This document shows positions 13,390 to 22,233 of a DNA stretch of 64,000 bases, one piece after another. The notes below the pieces were generated by a model. That model was not told the DNA's origin. It saw nothing but the letters and a program-made list of their open reading frames with translations, and ran no database searches. Source of the stretch: Cellulomonas sp. P24 (lineage in GTDB: Bacteria; Actinomycetota; Actinomycetes; Actinomycetales; Cellulomonadaceae); assembly GCF_024704385.1 (NCBI RefSeq), contig NZ_JAJDFX010000002.1, positions 3,782,001 through 3,846,000 on the forward strand, read 5' to 3'. Each line of letters opens with the position of its first letter. Within the stretch, counting starts at the first letter, position 1. The position numbers and the translations under genes were made by a program.

Positions 13390-14421
13390 TCAGGCTGGGC
13401 GATGCGTCGACTGGCGGACGACGAGGTGAGGCGCCAAGAGGATGTGGGAGTCCGCAGCGTCGCCGTCGCCCCCGCCGATCTGACGCATGACAAGGTCGAA
13501 GGCCCGCGCCGCAGCCTCGCTGAGCGGTTGCGCGACGCTGGTCAGCCCGATCGCTGCTGCGACGGGGGTGTCGTCGAAGCCGACAACCGCCAGCGGTGAC
13601 TGCTGCCCGCGGCCGACGGTGACGGCTCCGAGAGCGAGGGAGTCGCTCGCGCAGACGACGGCCGTCGGGCTCTCGTCGGCGAGTAGGCGCTCCGTGGCCT
13701 GCGCGCCCTGGCGAACCCCGTCGTTCACGGCGGACGAGAGTCGCTCGAGACCAGCGTCGTCCGCGAGGCCCGCCGCCTGCATCGCCCTGGCCCAGCCGGC
13801 ACGACGGTCGTCCCCGACGTCCGATCCGGCCTCCCAGCCGATGAAGCCGATACGGGAGTGCCCCTGCGCGACGAGGTGCTCGACCGCCGCGCGGGTACCG
13901 GCAGCACCGTCCACGTCGACCCAGGAGTGCTCGTCGGGCTCGTCATCGGTGACCCACGGGCGCCCGAACGTGACGAAGGGGATGGCATTCTCGGTCAGCC
14001 ACCGTGTGCGCTCGTCCCCGTGGTGGGTCCCTGTCAGGACAAAGGCGTCGAGATCGGCCGAGTCGAGGAGCTCGCGGTAGCTCGTGATCTCACCGCGGTC
14101 GTCGGCTGCCGTGAACAGCATGATGCGATAGCCCCGCGACTGTGCCCGTTCGGTCAGCGCGTGCAGGAACCGGTCGAGAACTGCGCCGTTGATGCCGTCC
14201 TCGACCGGCTGGAGTCGCAGGCCAAGGATCTGTGAGCGGCGGGTGCGGAGCTGGCGTGCCGCACCGTTGAGGTGATAGCCGAGCTCGACGATCGCCGCCT
14301 GGACCCTTTCGAGGGTCTCCGCACGCACCACGTGCGGGGAGTTGAGGACGTTCGACACGGTTTGCCGGGAGACCCCGGCGCGCCGGGCGACGACCTCAAG
14401 GGTCGGACGGGTGTTGTCCAC
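13390..14421 (-). CDS. LacI-family transcriptional regulator
   Basis: The product is a 343-residue LacI/GalR repressor. The N-terminal helix-turn-helix and hinge read LEVVARRAGVSRQTVSNVLN and continue to AARQLRTRRSQILGL; the rest is a periplasmic-binding-protein-like sugar sensor domain (ICLNG-type segments such as VVGFDDTPVAAAIGLTSVAQP near the C-terminus). The GTG at 14421 is chosen because it has an AGGAG site five bases upstream and begins just before the DNA-binding domain; the frame is open far upstream through the operator region. It is divergent from the glucosidase gene, and the palindromes between them are its probable sites. Confidence 0.92.
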   Translation of the reverse strand: MDNTRPTLEVVARRAGVSRQTVSNVLNSPHVVRAETLERVQAAIVELGYHLNGAARQLRTRRSQILGLRLQPVEDGINGAVLDRFLHALTERAQSRGYRIMLFTAADDRGEITSYRELLDSADLDAFVLTGTHHGDERTRWLTENAIPFVTFGRPWVTDDEPDEHSWVDVDGAAGTRAAVEHLVAQGHSRIGFIGWEAGSDVGDDRRAGWARAMQAAGLADDAGLERLSSAVNDGVRQGAQATERLLADESPTAVVCASDSLALGAVTVGRGQQSPLAVVGFDDTPVAAAIGLTSVAQPLSEAAARAFDLVMRQIGGGDGDAADSHILLAPHLVVRQSTHRPA

Positions 14422-14450
14422 TACGGCTCCTGAGCAGCTCGAACGACGAT

Positions 14451-14519
14451 GTTCCAGAATGGAACGATCAAATCGGCTCGTTTGCGAAATTTGATCGATC
14501 AAATCGGTGGTTCTATAGT
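14451..14519. promoter_or_regulatory. LacI operator cluster with glucosidase promoter
   Basis: A 16-bp perfect palindrome ATTTGATCGATCAAAT (14489-14504) with the central CG typical of LacI sites overlaps the -35 box of a promoter TTGATC-N17-TATAGT (14491-14519) reading toward the glucosidase. CGATCAAATCGG occurs twice as a direct repeat (14465-14476 and 14496-14507). A second, unrelated palindrome, GTTCCA-GAA-TGGAAC, lies at 14451-14465 toward lacI. Binding to these sites would control both divergent units. Confidence 0.75.
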
Positions 14520-14647
14520 TGCGACGCACCACCCCGCTGTCAAGCGTCCGGTACCAACCGGAAGACACGGTTCGGTCACGACGTCGGGTCGGACGAGCCG
14601 AGTGCCAGCGGTGATCGGCCCCCCACCTCTGCCCCAAGGAGACCGTG

Positions 14648-16741
14648 ATGCACCTGCAGCCGATGTTGCACGACCTGCTCGTCGCGACGATGGCACCCAC
14701 CCAGGCCTGGTCTGCAGCCGACGGACAGATACGGGCAAGGGGTGCGCAGGGTTGTTACCACGCCGACGTGCGGTTCCTGTCGCGGGCTGAGGTCAGCGTC
14801 GGCGGACGTGAACCGGAAGCGATCGCCTCGGGCTCGTCTGGAACCGGCTCGGTCGAGGTCGTCGCTCTTCTCCGTACCGTCGACAGCCCTGGGGCCGATC
14901 CGACAGTGCAGCTGCACCGGATCCGTGAGGTCCGTCCCGGCTCGGTGCGCGAAGTGCTCGAGCTCACGTGCGCGACCCGGGAGCCGGTAACCCTTTCGCT
15001 CGAGGTGGCGGTCGCGTGCGACCTCGCTGACATGGACCAGGTGAAGCAAGGGCGTTCGGGCACCAACGTGCCCGCGCGAGCCGAGGGAGACCACGGGCTC
15101 GTGTGGGAAGACACCGCGGGGACCCGCGTCGCGCTTCGCGCGCACGGCGCCGAAGTCGACGTGATCGACCCGCTTGCGCCGCGACTCGTGTGGCGTGCGA
15201 CGGTGACCCCAGGTGCCGCGACGGTCCTTGGCTGGGAGGTCGTCGCGTCGGTGCCGAGCGGGCTCGTCGGACCACCGGCGACCACGGTTCCCGAGTGGGC
15301 GGTCCCTGCCGTGACCAGTGACGATCGCCGGCTCCCGGCGCTCGTCGACCAAGCGCTCGCTGATCTCGCGGGACTGCGGATGAGTGCCGCGTTCGCGCCG
15401 GACGACACCTTCCTCGCCGCAGGCGCGCCATGGTTCTTCACGCTGTTCGGGCGAGACTCGCTGTGGGCAGCGCGCATGCTGCTGCCGCTCGGTACTGAGC
15501 TTGCTGCGGGCACGCTACGCGTGCTCGCGGCCCGCCAAGGTGCCGTCGTCGATCACGACACCGCTGAAGAGCCGGGGAAGATCCTGCACGAGGTGCGGAA
15601 CAAGTCGGTCGACCTCGGCGACGGTGGGCGCGCACTTCCGCCGGTCTACTACGGAACGGTCGATGCCACCCCACTGTGGGTCTGCCTCTTGCACGACGCC
15701 TGGCGATGGGGAATGCCGGCCCACGAGGTCGAGGCACTCCTTCCCGCGATGGAGCGGGCACTCGCCTGGATGACGGACCACGGAGACGCGGACGGCGACG
15801 GCTTCCTGGAGTACGCGGACCTTGGCGGTCGGGGTTTGGCGAACCAGGGATGGAAGGATTCCGGCGACTCGGTGCAGTGGCGTGACGGCAGCCTCGCAGC
15901 CGGACCGATCGCGCTGTGCGAGGTCCAGGGCTACGCGCATGAGGCCGCGATGTCCGGTGCTGAGCTCCTCGAGGCATTCGGACGACCGGGCGCGGAGCGC
16001 TGGCGCGGATGGGCAGCCGACCTTGCCTCGCGATTCCGGCAGCAGTTCTGGGTCCACGACGAGCGCGGCCGTTACCCGGCGATCGCGCTGGACGCGAACA
16101 AGCGTCCGGTGGACACCGTGACCAGCAATATCGGGCATCTGCTCGGGACCGGGCTGCTCGACCCCGAGGAGGAAGGGCTCGTGGCTGGGCGCCTCGCGTC
16201 GCCGGACATGGACTCCGGGTTCGGTCTGCGCACGATGTCGACCGAGTCCGCCGGGTACTGGCCGCTCCGCTACCACGGCGGCTCGGTCTGGGCACATGAC
16301 ACCGCGATCGTTGTTGCCGGACTCTCCCGCAGCGGCCACGGAGAGATCGCGGCGCAGCTCGCCGCCGGCCTTCTCGCCGCAGGGGCGGCACTCGACTACC
16401 GGCTCCCCGAGCTCTACTCCGGAGCCGACCGCGGTGCGTCCGGGATGCTCGTCCCGTACCCGGCGGCCTGTCGACCTCAGGCGTGGTCGGCGACCGCGGC
16501 CGTCGCCGTCCTCTCCGCCGCGCTCGGTCTACGACCCGACGTCCCGAACGGCACGCTGCACGTGTCGCCACCGTCGCCGTCACCGGTCGGCGCGGTCCGG
16601 GTCGACGGCTTGCGCCTGGGGGGTGGGTCACTCACTGTCGCCGTCGATTCCCACGGCGGGATTGTGGCTGTCGAGGCGGAGACGAATATCCGGATCGGTT
16701 TGCCGGGGGACATGGCCGGGGTGAGGTCGGCGACGAGATGA
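14648..16741 (+). CDS. amylo-alpha-1,6-glucosidase / glycogen debranching-type glycoside hydrolase
   Basis: The product is a 697-residue cytoplasmic protein with an N-terminal glycogen-debranching beta domain (GDE_N type, about residues 10-200) and a C-terminal (alpha/alpha)6 barrel of the amylo-alpha-1,6-glucosidase/GH15-like class. Family segments include PWFFTLFGRDSLWAARMLLP, NQGWKDSGDSVQWRDGS and PYPAACRPQAWSATA. It probably removes branch-point or terminal glucose units from the oligosaccharides brought in by the divergent ABC importer. The ATG at 14648 has AAGGAG six bases upstream; GTG at 14645 is an alternative. The promoter with a LacI-type operator over its -35 lies about 130 bases upstream. 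Confidence 0.88.
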   Translation: MHLQPMLHDLLVATMAPTQAWSAADGQIRARGAQGCYHADVRFLSRAEVSVGGREPEAIASGSSGTGSVEVVALLRTVDSPGADPTVQLHRIREVRPGSVREVLELTCATREPVTLSLEVAVACDLADMDQVKQGRSGTNVPARAEGDHGLVWEDTAGTRVALRAHGAEVDVIDPLAPRLVWRATVTPGAATVLGWEVVASVPSGLVGPPATTVPEWAVPAVTSDDRRLPALVDQALADLAGLRMSAAFAPDDTFLAAGAPWFFTLFGRDSLWAARMLLPLGTELAAGTLRVLAARQGAVVDHDTAEEPGKILHEVRNKSVDLGDGGRALPPVYYGTVDATPLWVCLLHDAWRWGMPAHEVEALLPAMERALAWMTDHGDADGDGFLEYADLGGRGLANQGWKDSGDSVQWRDGSLAAGPIALCEVQGYAHEAAMSGAELLEAFGRPGAERWRGWAADLASRFRQQFWVHDERGRYPAIALDANKRPVDTVTSNIGHLLGTGLLDPEEEGLVAGRLASPDMDSGFGLRTMSTESAGYWPLRYHGGSVWAHDTAIVVAGLSRSGHGEIAAQLAAGLLAAGAALDYRLPELYSGADRGASGMLVPYPAACRPQAWSATAAVAVLSAALGLRPDVPNGTLHVSPPSPSPVGAVRVDGLRLGGGSLTVAVDSHGGIVAVEAETNIRIGLPGDMAGVRSATR

Positions 16742-16842
16742 GGTAGCCCTACGCACTCCCCGCCTGCGCGCTCTACAGTGGAAGACTGCCATCCGGCGTC
16801 CGCATCCTGCGGCGACGTCGCCGTAGGAGGGAAGGCACGCGC

Positions 16843-18753
16843 GTGGGTCTGCTCGATCGCATCACGACACCGGCCGATGTCCGTCGGCTCGACCACCGCG
16901 AGGTCGTGCGCCTCGCGGCAGAGATCCGTGAGTTCCTGGTCGAGTCGGTATCCCGGACCGGTGGGCACCTGGGCCCGAACCTCGGTGTCGTGGAGCTGAC
17001 GATCGCGCTGCACCGGGTCTTCCAGTCGCCGCGGGACACGGTCGTGTTCGACACCGGGCACCAGGCGTACGTCCACAAGCTCCTGACCGGGCGCCAGGAC
17101 TTCAGCGAGCTGCGCAAGCGCGGCGGGCTGTCCGGCTACCCGAGCCGCGCCGAGTCGACCCACGACGTGGTCGAGAACTCGCACGCGTCGACGGCGCTGA
17201 GCTGGGCCGACGGCATCGCGAAGGCCAACGTGCTGCGCGGGTACAACGACCGGCACGTCGTCGCGGTGATCGGCGACGGCGCCCTGACCGGCGGCATGGC
17301 CTGGGAGGCGCTCAACAACATCGCCGAGGGTCAGGACCGGCGGCTGGTGATCGTCGTGAACGACAACGGCCGGTCCTATGCGCCGACGATCGGCGGTCTG
17401 GCGCACCACCTCGACACGCTGCGCACGACCAACGGCTACGAGAAGGTGCTGTCCTGGGGCAAGCACACGCTGCAGCGCACCGGTCTGCCCGGTCGGTTCG
17501 CGTACGACGCGCTGCACGGCCTCAAGAAGGGCATCAAAGACGTCGTCGCGCCGCAGGGCATGTTCGAGGACCTCGGCATCAAGTACGTCGGCCCGGTCGA
17601 CGGTCATGACGAGACCGCGGTCGAGCATGCTCTCGTCCGGGCGAAGGCCTTCGGTGCACCGGTGATCGTGCACGTGATCACCGAGAAGGGGCGCGGGTAC
17701 ACGCCTGCCGAGCAGGACGTGGCCGACCGCTTCCACGCGGTCGGCAAGATCCACCCGGAGACCGGTCTGCCGCTCGCGCCGTCGCGGTTCGGCTGGACCT
17801 CCGTCTTCGCCGACGAGATCGTCCGGATCGGTCACCGACGTCCTGACGTCGTGGCGATCACCGCGGCGATGCTCGCCCCGGTCGGGCTCGCGCCGTTCGC
17901 GCAGGAGTTCCCGACCCGGACCTTCGACGTGGGGATCGCCGAGCAGCACGCGGCGACCTCGGCGGCGGGGATGGCGTTCGCCGGGCTCCACCCCGTGGTC
18001 GCGCTGTACGCGACGTTCCTCAACCGGGCGTTCGACCAGGTGCTGATGGACGTGGCGCTGCACAAGGCCGGCGTGACGTTCGTGCTCGACCGTGCCGGGA
18101 TCACCGGGGACGACGGCGCGAGCCACAACGGGATGTGGGACCTCGCGCTCCTGCGGATCGTGCCGGGGCTCCACCTCGCGGCGCCGCGCGACGAGGCGAC
18201 GCTGCGTGCCGCGCTCCGCGAGGCGGTCGACATCGACGACGCACCGAGCGTCGTCCGCTATCCCAAGGGTGCGCTCGGCGACCCGATCCCGGCGATCGAC
18301 ACGTTCGAGGGTGTCGACGTGCTCGCCCGGCACGGTGAGCCTGCGGGGGAGGGCTCGGGCACGGACGCAGGTCGCGCCCCCCGGGTGCTGATCGTCGGGG
18401 TGGGCCCGATGGCCCAGACCGCTCTCGAGGTCGCGTCGCTGCTCGCTCAGCACGGTGTGGGATCGACGGTGGCCGATCCGCGCTGGGTGCTGCCCGTCCA
18501 GCCGGCGCTCGTCAAGCTCGTCGGCGAGCACGATCACGTGGTCACGATCGAGGACGGGCTCGTCGACGGCGGGATCGGTGCGCTCCTGGCGCAGCGGGCC
18601 ACCGAGGCGGGGCACCGGGTCGCGGTCCAGTCGTTCGGGGTCCCGCGGGAGTTCCTCGCGCATGCGAGCAGGGAGCAGGTGGTCGCCGCTCTGCGGCTGC
18701 GTCCCGCTGACGTCGCACGGGACGTGCTGACGGCTCTCTCGCCGGGAGAATGA
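16843..18753 (+). CDS. dxs: 1-deoxy-D-xylulose-5-phosphate synthase
   Basis: The product is a 636-residue thiamine-diphosphate enzyme that condenses pyruvate and glyceraldehyde-3-phosphate in the first step of the MEP isoprenoid pathway. The ThDP/Mg2+ motif GDGALTGG starts at residue 144 and runs to a later NDN; the transketolase pyrimidine domain carries [16 protein letters not shown], and the C-terminal domain ends [14 protein letters not shown]. Length is normal. The GTG start follows AGGAGGGAAGG. A TACAGT hexamer at 16774-16779 could be its -10 box, giving a leader of about 60 bases. It is not in an operon with its neighbours. Confidence 0.96.
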   Translation: MGLLDRITTPADVRRLDHREVVRLAAEIREFLVESVSRTGGHLGPNLGVVELTIALHRVFQSPRDTVVFDTGHQAYVHKLLTGRQDFSELRKRGGLSGYPSRAESTHDVVENSHASTALSWADGIAKANVLRGYNDRHVVAVIGDGALTGGMAWEALNNIAEGQDRRLVIVVNDNGRSYAPTIGGLAHHLDTLRTTNGYEKVLSWGKHTLQRTGLPGRFAYDALHGLKKGIKDVVAPQGMFEDLGIKYVGPVDGHDETAVEHALVRAKAFGAPVIVHVITEKGRGYTPAEQDVADRFHAVGKIHPETGLPLAPSRFGWTSVFADEIVRIGHRRPDVVAITAAMLAPVGLAPFAQEFPTRTFDVGIAEQHAATSAAGMAFAGLHPVVALYATFLNRAFDQVLMDVALHKAGVTFVLDRAGITGDDGASHNGMWDLALLRIVPGLHLAAPRDEATLRAALREAVDIDDAPSVVRYPKGALGDPIPAIDTFEGVDVLARHGEPAGEGSGTDAGRAPRVLIVGVGPMAQTALEVASLLAQHGVGSTVADPRWVLPVQPALVKLVGEHDHVVTIEDGLVDGGIGALLAQRATEAGHRVAVQSFGVPREFLAHASREQVVAALRLRPADVARDVLTALSPGE

Positions 18754-18863
18754 CGCGACGCCCTGCGCTCGTGCGGGACAGCCGCCGTGGAAAACGGTGG
18801 CGTGCGGTCCGGGCGTCGTCCGGGCGAGCCCGACGGGGGCAGGTGTGACGCACGTCGCTCGCT

Positions 18864-18880
18864 CCTGACAGTCCGTCAGG
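18864..18880. promoter_or_regulatory. inverted repeat upstream of pflB
   Basis: CCTGAC-AGTCC-GTCAGG is a perfect 6-bp inverted repeat about 75 bases before the pflB start. It matches neither FNR nor Rex consensus; a redox-regulator site is possible but unsupported. The rest of the 200-base gap after dxs shows only a weak stem near 18780-18802. Confidence 0.3.
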
Positions 18881-18953
18881 TACTAGGTCCCAATACATCC
18901 CATGACTTGCCTCGTAGCGTCGATGTCAACGGCGACGAACCGAGGAGAACACG

Positions 18954-21241
18954 ATGTCAACCACCACAGTGCCAGCAGCCACCACCCATGGCGCCGAGGC
19001 CGGCGCCGCGACCACCACCGAGGCCTGGCGTAACTTCGTCGCCGGCCCGTGGTGCGACGCGATCGACGTCCGCGACTTCATCCAGCGCAACTACACCGAG
19101 TACACCGGGGACAGCTCGTTCCTGGCCGGTGCGACCGAGCGGACCCTGGGCATCTGGGCCAAGCTCACGGCGATGTTCCCCGAGGAGCGCGCCAAGGGCA
19201 TCTACGACGTCGACACGCACGTCCCGGGCACCATCACCTCGCACGCTGCCGGCTACATCGACCAGGCGAACGAGCTGATCGTCGGCCTGCAGACCGACGC
19301 ACCGCTCAAGCGCGCGATGATCCCCAACGGCGGGTGGCGGATGGTCGAGACCTCGCTCAAGACCTACGGCTACGAGCCGGACGAGCAGGTCAAGAAGATC
19401 TTCACGCAGTACCGCAAGACCCACAACCAGGGTGTCTTCGACGCGTACCCCCGAACGTCCGCGCCGCGCGCAGCTCGCACATCATCACGGGCCTGCCGGA
19501 CGCGTACGGGCGTGGCCGGATCATCGGTGACTACCGCCGCGTGGCGCTGTACGGGATCGACGCCCTCATCGCCGGCAAGAAGATCGAGCGCGCCGAGCTC
19601 GACACGGAGCGCTCCGTCGAGGACGTCATCCGGGCCCGCGAGGAGAACGCGGAGCAGATCCGCGCGCTCCAGGAGCTCAAGGCGATGGCGGCGTCGTACG
19701 GCTGCGACATCTCGGGCCCGGCGACGAACGCCCGCGAGGCCGTCCAGTGGCTGTACTTCGCGTACCTCGGTGCAGTGAAGGAGCAGAACGGCGCGGCGAT
19801 GTCCCTCGGCCGTACGTCGACGTTCCTCGACGCGTACGTCGAGCGCGACCTCGCCGAGGGCACGCTGACCGAGGACCACGCTCAGGAGCTGTTCGACGAC
19901 TTCGTCATCAAGCTCCGCATCGTGCGGTTCCTGCGGACCCCCGAGTACGACGAGCTGTTCTCCGGCGACCCGACCTGGGTGACCGAGTCGATCGGCGGCA
20001 TGGGCAACGACGGCCGGTCCCTCGTGACCAAGAGCTCCTTCCGGATGCTCAACACGCTGTACAACCTCGGCCCGGCCCCCGAGCCGAACCTGACGGTGCT
20101 GTGGAGCAACGAGCTCCCGGAGGGCTTCAAGAGCTTCTGCGCCCAGGTCTCGATCGACACGTCGGCCATCCAGTACGAGTCGGACGAGCTGATCCGGTCC
20201 TCGTGCGGCGACGACGGCGCGATCGCCTGCTGCGTGTCGGCCATGGAGGTCGGCAAGCAGATGCAGTTCTTCGGGGCTCGCGTGAACCTCGCCAAGACGC
20301 TGCTCTACGCGATCAACGGTGGGCGCGACGAGGTGAGCGGCAAGCAGGTCTCGCCGATCAGCCCGGTCGTCGAGGGCGACGTCCTCGACTACGACGACGT
20401 GCTCGGCAAGTTCGACCACCTGATGGACTGGCTCGCCGAGACCTACGTCGACGCGCTCAACTGCGTGCACTACATGCACGACAAGTACGCGTACGAGCGC
20501 CTCGAGATGGCGCTCCACGACAAGGAGATCCTGCGGACGATGGCCTGCGGCATCGCCGGCCTGAGCGTCGTGGCGGACTCGCTGTCCGCGATCAAGTACG
20601 CGACCGTCCGCCCGGTGCGCGACGAGACCGGCCTGATCGTGGACTTCGTGACCGAGGGCGAGTTCCCCACCTTCGGCAACGACGACGACCGCGCCGACGA
20701 CATCGCGATCCAGATCGTGTCGATGTTCATGGAGAAGATCCGCAAGCAGAAGACCTACCGGAACTCGCTCCACACGCAGTCGGTCCTGACGATCACCTCG
20801 AACGTGGTCTACGGCAAGGCGACGGGGAACACCCCGGACGGCCGCCGCAAGGGCGAGCCCTTCGCCCCCGGCGCCAACCCGATGAACGGTCGCGACACCC
20901 ACGGGATGCTCGCGAGCGCGCTGTCGGTCGCCAAGCTCCCGTACACCGACGCGATGGACGGCATCTCCCTGACGTCGACCGTCGTGCCCTCGGGCCTCGG
21001 CCGGACCCGTGAGGAGCAGGTGGCGAACCTCGTCGGGCTGCTCGACGGCTACAACCTCTCCGACGGGTTCCACGTCAACATCAACGTCCTCAACCGTGAC
21101 ACGCTGGAGGACGCGATGGAGCACCCGGAGAAGTACCCGCAGCTGACCATCCGGGTGTCGGGCTACGCCGTCAACTTCGTCCGGCTGACACGCGAGCAGC
21201 AGCTCGACGTGCTCTCCCGGACGTTCCACGGGGCGATCTGA
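18954..21241 (+). pseudogene. pflB: formate C-acetyltransferase (pyruvate formate-lyase), one-base frameshift
   Basis: The gene would encode a ~762-residue glycyl-radical enzyme that cleaves pyruvate to acetyl-CoA and formate during fermentation. The ATG at 18954 (GAGGAG site) is followed by correct sequence to HNQGVFDAY, then the frame breaks at a run of five C at 19448-19452; one more C would restore [20 protein letters not shown]. Without it translation stops at 19778 after 274 residues. Beyond the break everything is intact: the two catalytic Cys codons at 20228-20233 ([10 protein letters not shown]) and the radical Gly codon at 21161-21163 (RVSGYAVNF). A sequencing error in a homopolymer, a recent mutation or slippage are all possible. 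The activating enzyme follows 59 bases downstream. Confidence 0.9.
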
Positions 21242-21300
21242 CCCCACCGCTCGATCGGGTCGCCCGTTCGGGTCCGTGAGCCAGCAGCAGGAGGTGCGTC

Positions 21301-22140
21301 ATGAGCATCAGTTCACCGCAGCGTCCCGTCACCACGGGTCGTGACCGGAAGGAACCGCTCGCACTCGGGTCCACCGAGAAGCACGCCGCCGAGCTGGCCG
21401 CGACCCGGGCGGGCGACATCGGTCGTGTCCACTCGTGGGAGCTGGTCACGGCCGTCGACGGCCCGGGAACCCGGCTGACGCTGTTCCTCTCCGGCTGCCC
21501 GCTCCGGTGCCAGTACTGCCACAACCCCGACACGTGGAAGCTCCGCGACGGCGAGCAGCACACCGTCGACGAGGTCATGGAGCGGATCGGCCGCTACACC
21601 GGGGTCCTCCAGGCCATGCACGGCGGCGTGACGATCTCCGGCGGCGAGCCCCTGCTGCAGTCGGCGTTCGTCGCGAAGATCCTGCGCCGCTGCAAGAAGC
21701 TCGGGCTGCACACCGCCCTCGACACCTCGGGGTACCTCGGGGCACGCGTCACCGACGCGATGCTCGAGGACATCGACCTCGTGCTCCTCGACGTCAAGTC
21801 GGGCCTCGCCGACACCTACCGCGAGGTCACCGGCCGCGAGCTCGCACCGACGCTCCGGTTCGGGCGCCGGCTCGCCGAGCGCGGCACCCCGATCTGGACA
21901 CGGTTCGTCCTCGTCCCCGGGCTGACCGACGCACCGGCGAACGTCGACGCGGTCGCCGACTACGTCGCGTCGCTCTCCAGCGTCGAGCGCGTCGAGGTCC
22001 TCCCGTTCCACCAGATGGGGCGGGACAAGTGGCGGGCCCTCGACCAGCCGTACCAGCTCGAGGGCACCCGGCCGCCGTCGCCCGAGCAGGTCGAGCGCGT
22101 CCGCGAGCAGTTCCGGGACCGCGGGCTCACCGTCTACTGA
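21301..22140 (+). CDS. pflA: pyruvate formate-lyase-activating enzyme (radical SAM)
   Basis: The product is a 279-residue radical SAM protein that abstracts hydrogen from the conserved glycine of pyruvate formate-lyase. The cluster-binding CxxxCxxC is Cys66, Cys70 and Cys73 (SGCPLRCQYCHNP), the SAM-binding GGEP follows (VTISGGEPLLQ), and FHQMGRDKW near the C-terminus is typical of PFL activases. It carries an extra ~40-residue N-terminal segment compared with E. coli PflA, but the GGAGG site ten bases before the ATG supports this start. It is the second gene of the pfl unit. Its intactness argues that the frameshift in pflB is recent or artefactual. Confidence 0.95.
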   Translation: MSISSPQRPVTTGRDRKEPLALGSTEKHAAELAATRAGDIGRVHSWELVTAVDGPGTRLTLFLSGCPLRCQYCHNPDTWKLRDGEQHTVDEVMERIGRYTGVLQAMHGGVTISGGEPLLQSAFVAKILRRCKKLGLHTALDTSGYLGARVTDAMLEDIDLVLLDVKSGLADTYREVTGRELAPTLRFGRRLAERGTPIWTRFVLVPGLTDAPANVDAVADYVASLSSVERVEVLPFHQMGRDKWRALDQPYQLEGTRPPSPEQVERVREQFRDRGLTVY

Positions 22141-22167
22141 GCCCGCGTCGACCCCGCGACACGGCGC

Positions 22168-22233
22168 CAGGAGCGCAGCACGCCTGCCTGCTCAGGAGCG
22201 CAGCACGCCTGCCTGCTCAGGAGCGCAGCACGC
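22168..22233. repeat. 25-bp tandem duplication at the 3' end of fadB
   Basis: The unit CAGGAGCGCAGCACGCCTGC plus CTGCT occurs at 22168-22192 and 22193-22217, followed by the first 16 bases of a third copy (22218-22233), which is the final coding part and stop of fadB. It therefore looks like the gene tail duplicated twice into the space before pflA's end. Confidence 0.8.

Noticed and set aside
18780-18802. Terminator after dxs
   Set aside because: The stem (CCGCCGT/ACGGTGG) has a mismatch in seven pairs, too weak to list as a feature.
19049-21241. A separate gene for the second half of pflB starting upstream in another frame
   Set aside because: The sequence before about 19450 in that frame is non-homologous Arg-rich text; the homology starts exactly where the first frame ends, which shows one gene with a frameshift.
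22168-22233. Attachment site or insertion-sequence footprint
   Set aside because: The repeat is a copy of the gene's own 3' end and no integrase, transposase or tRNA lies nearby.
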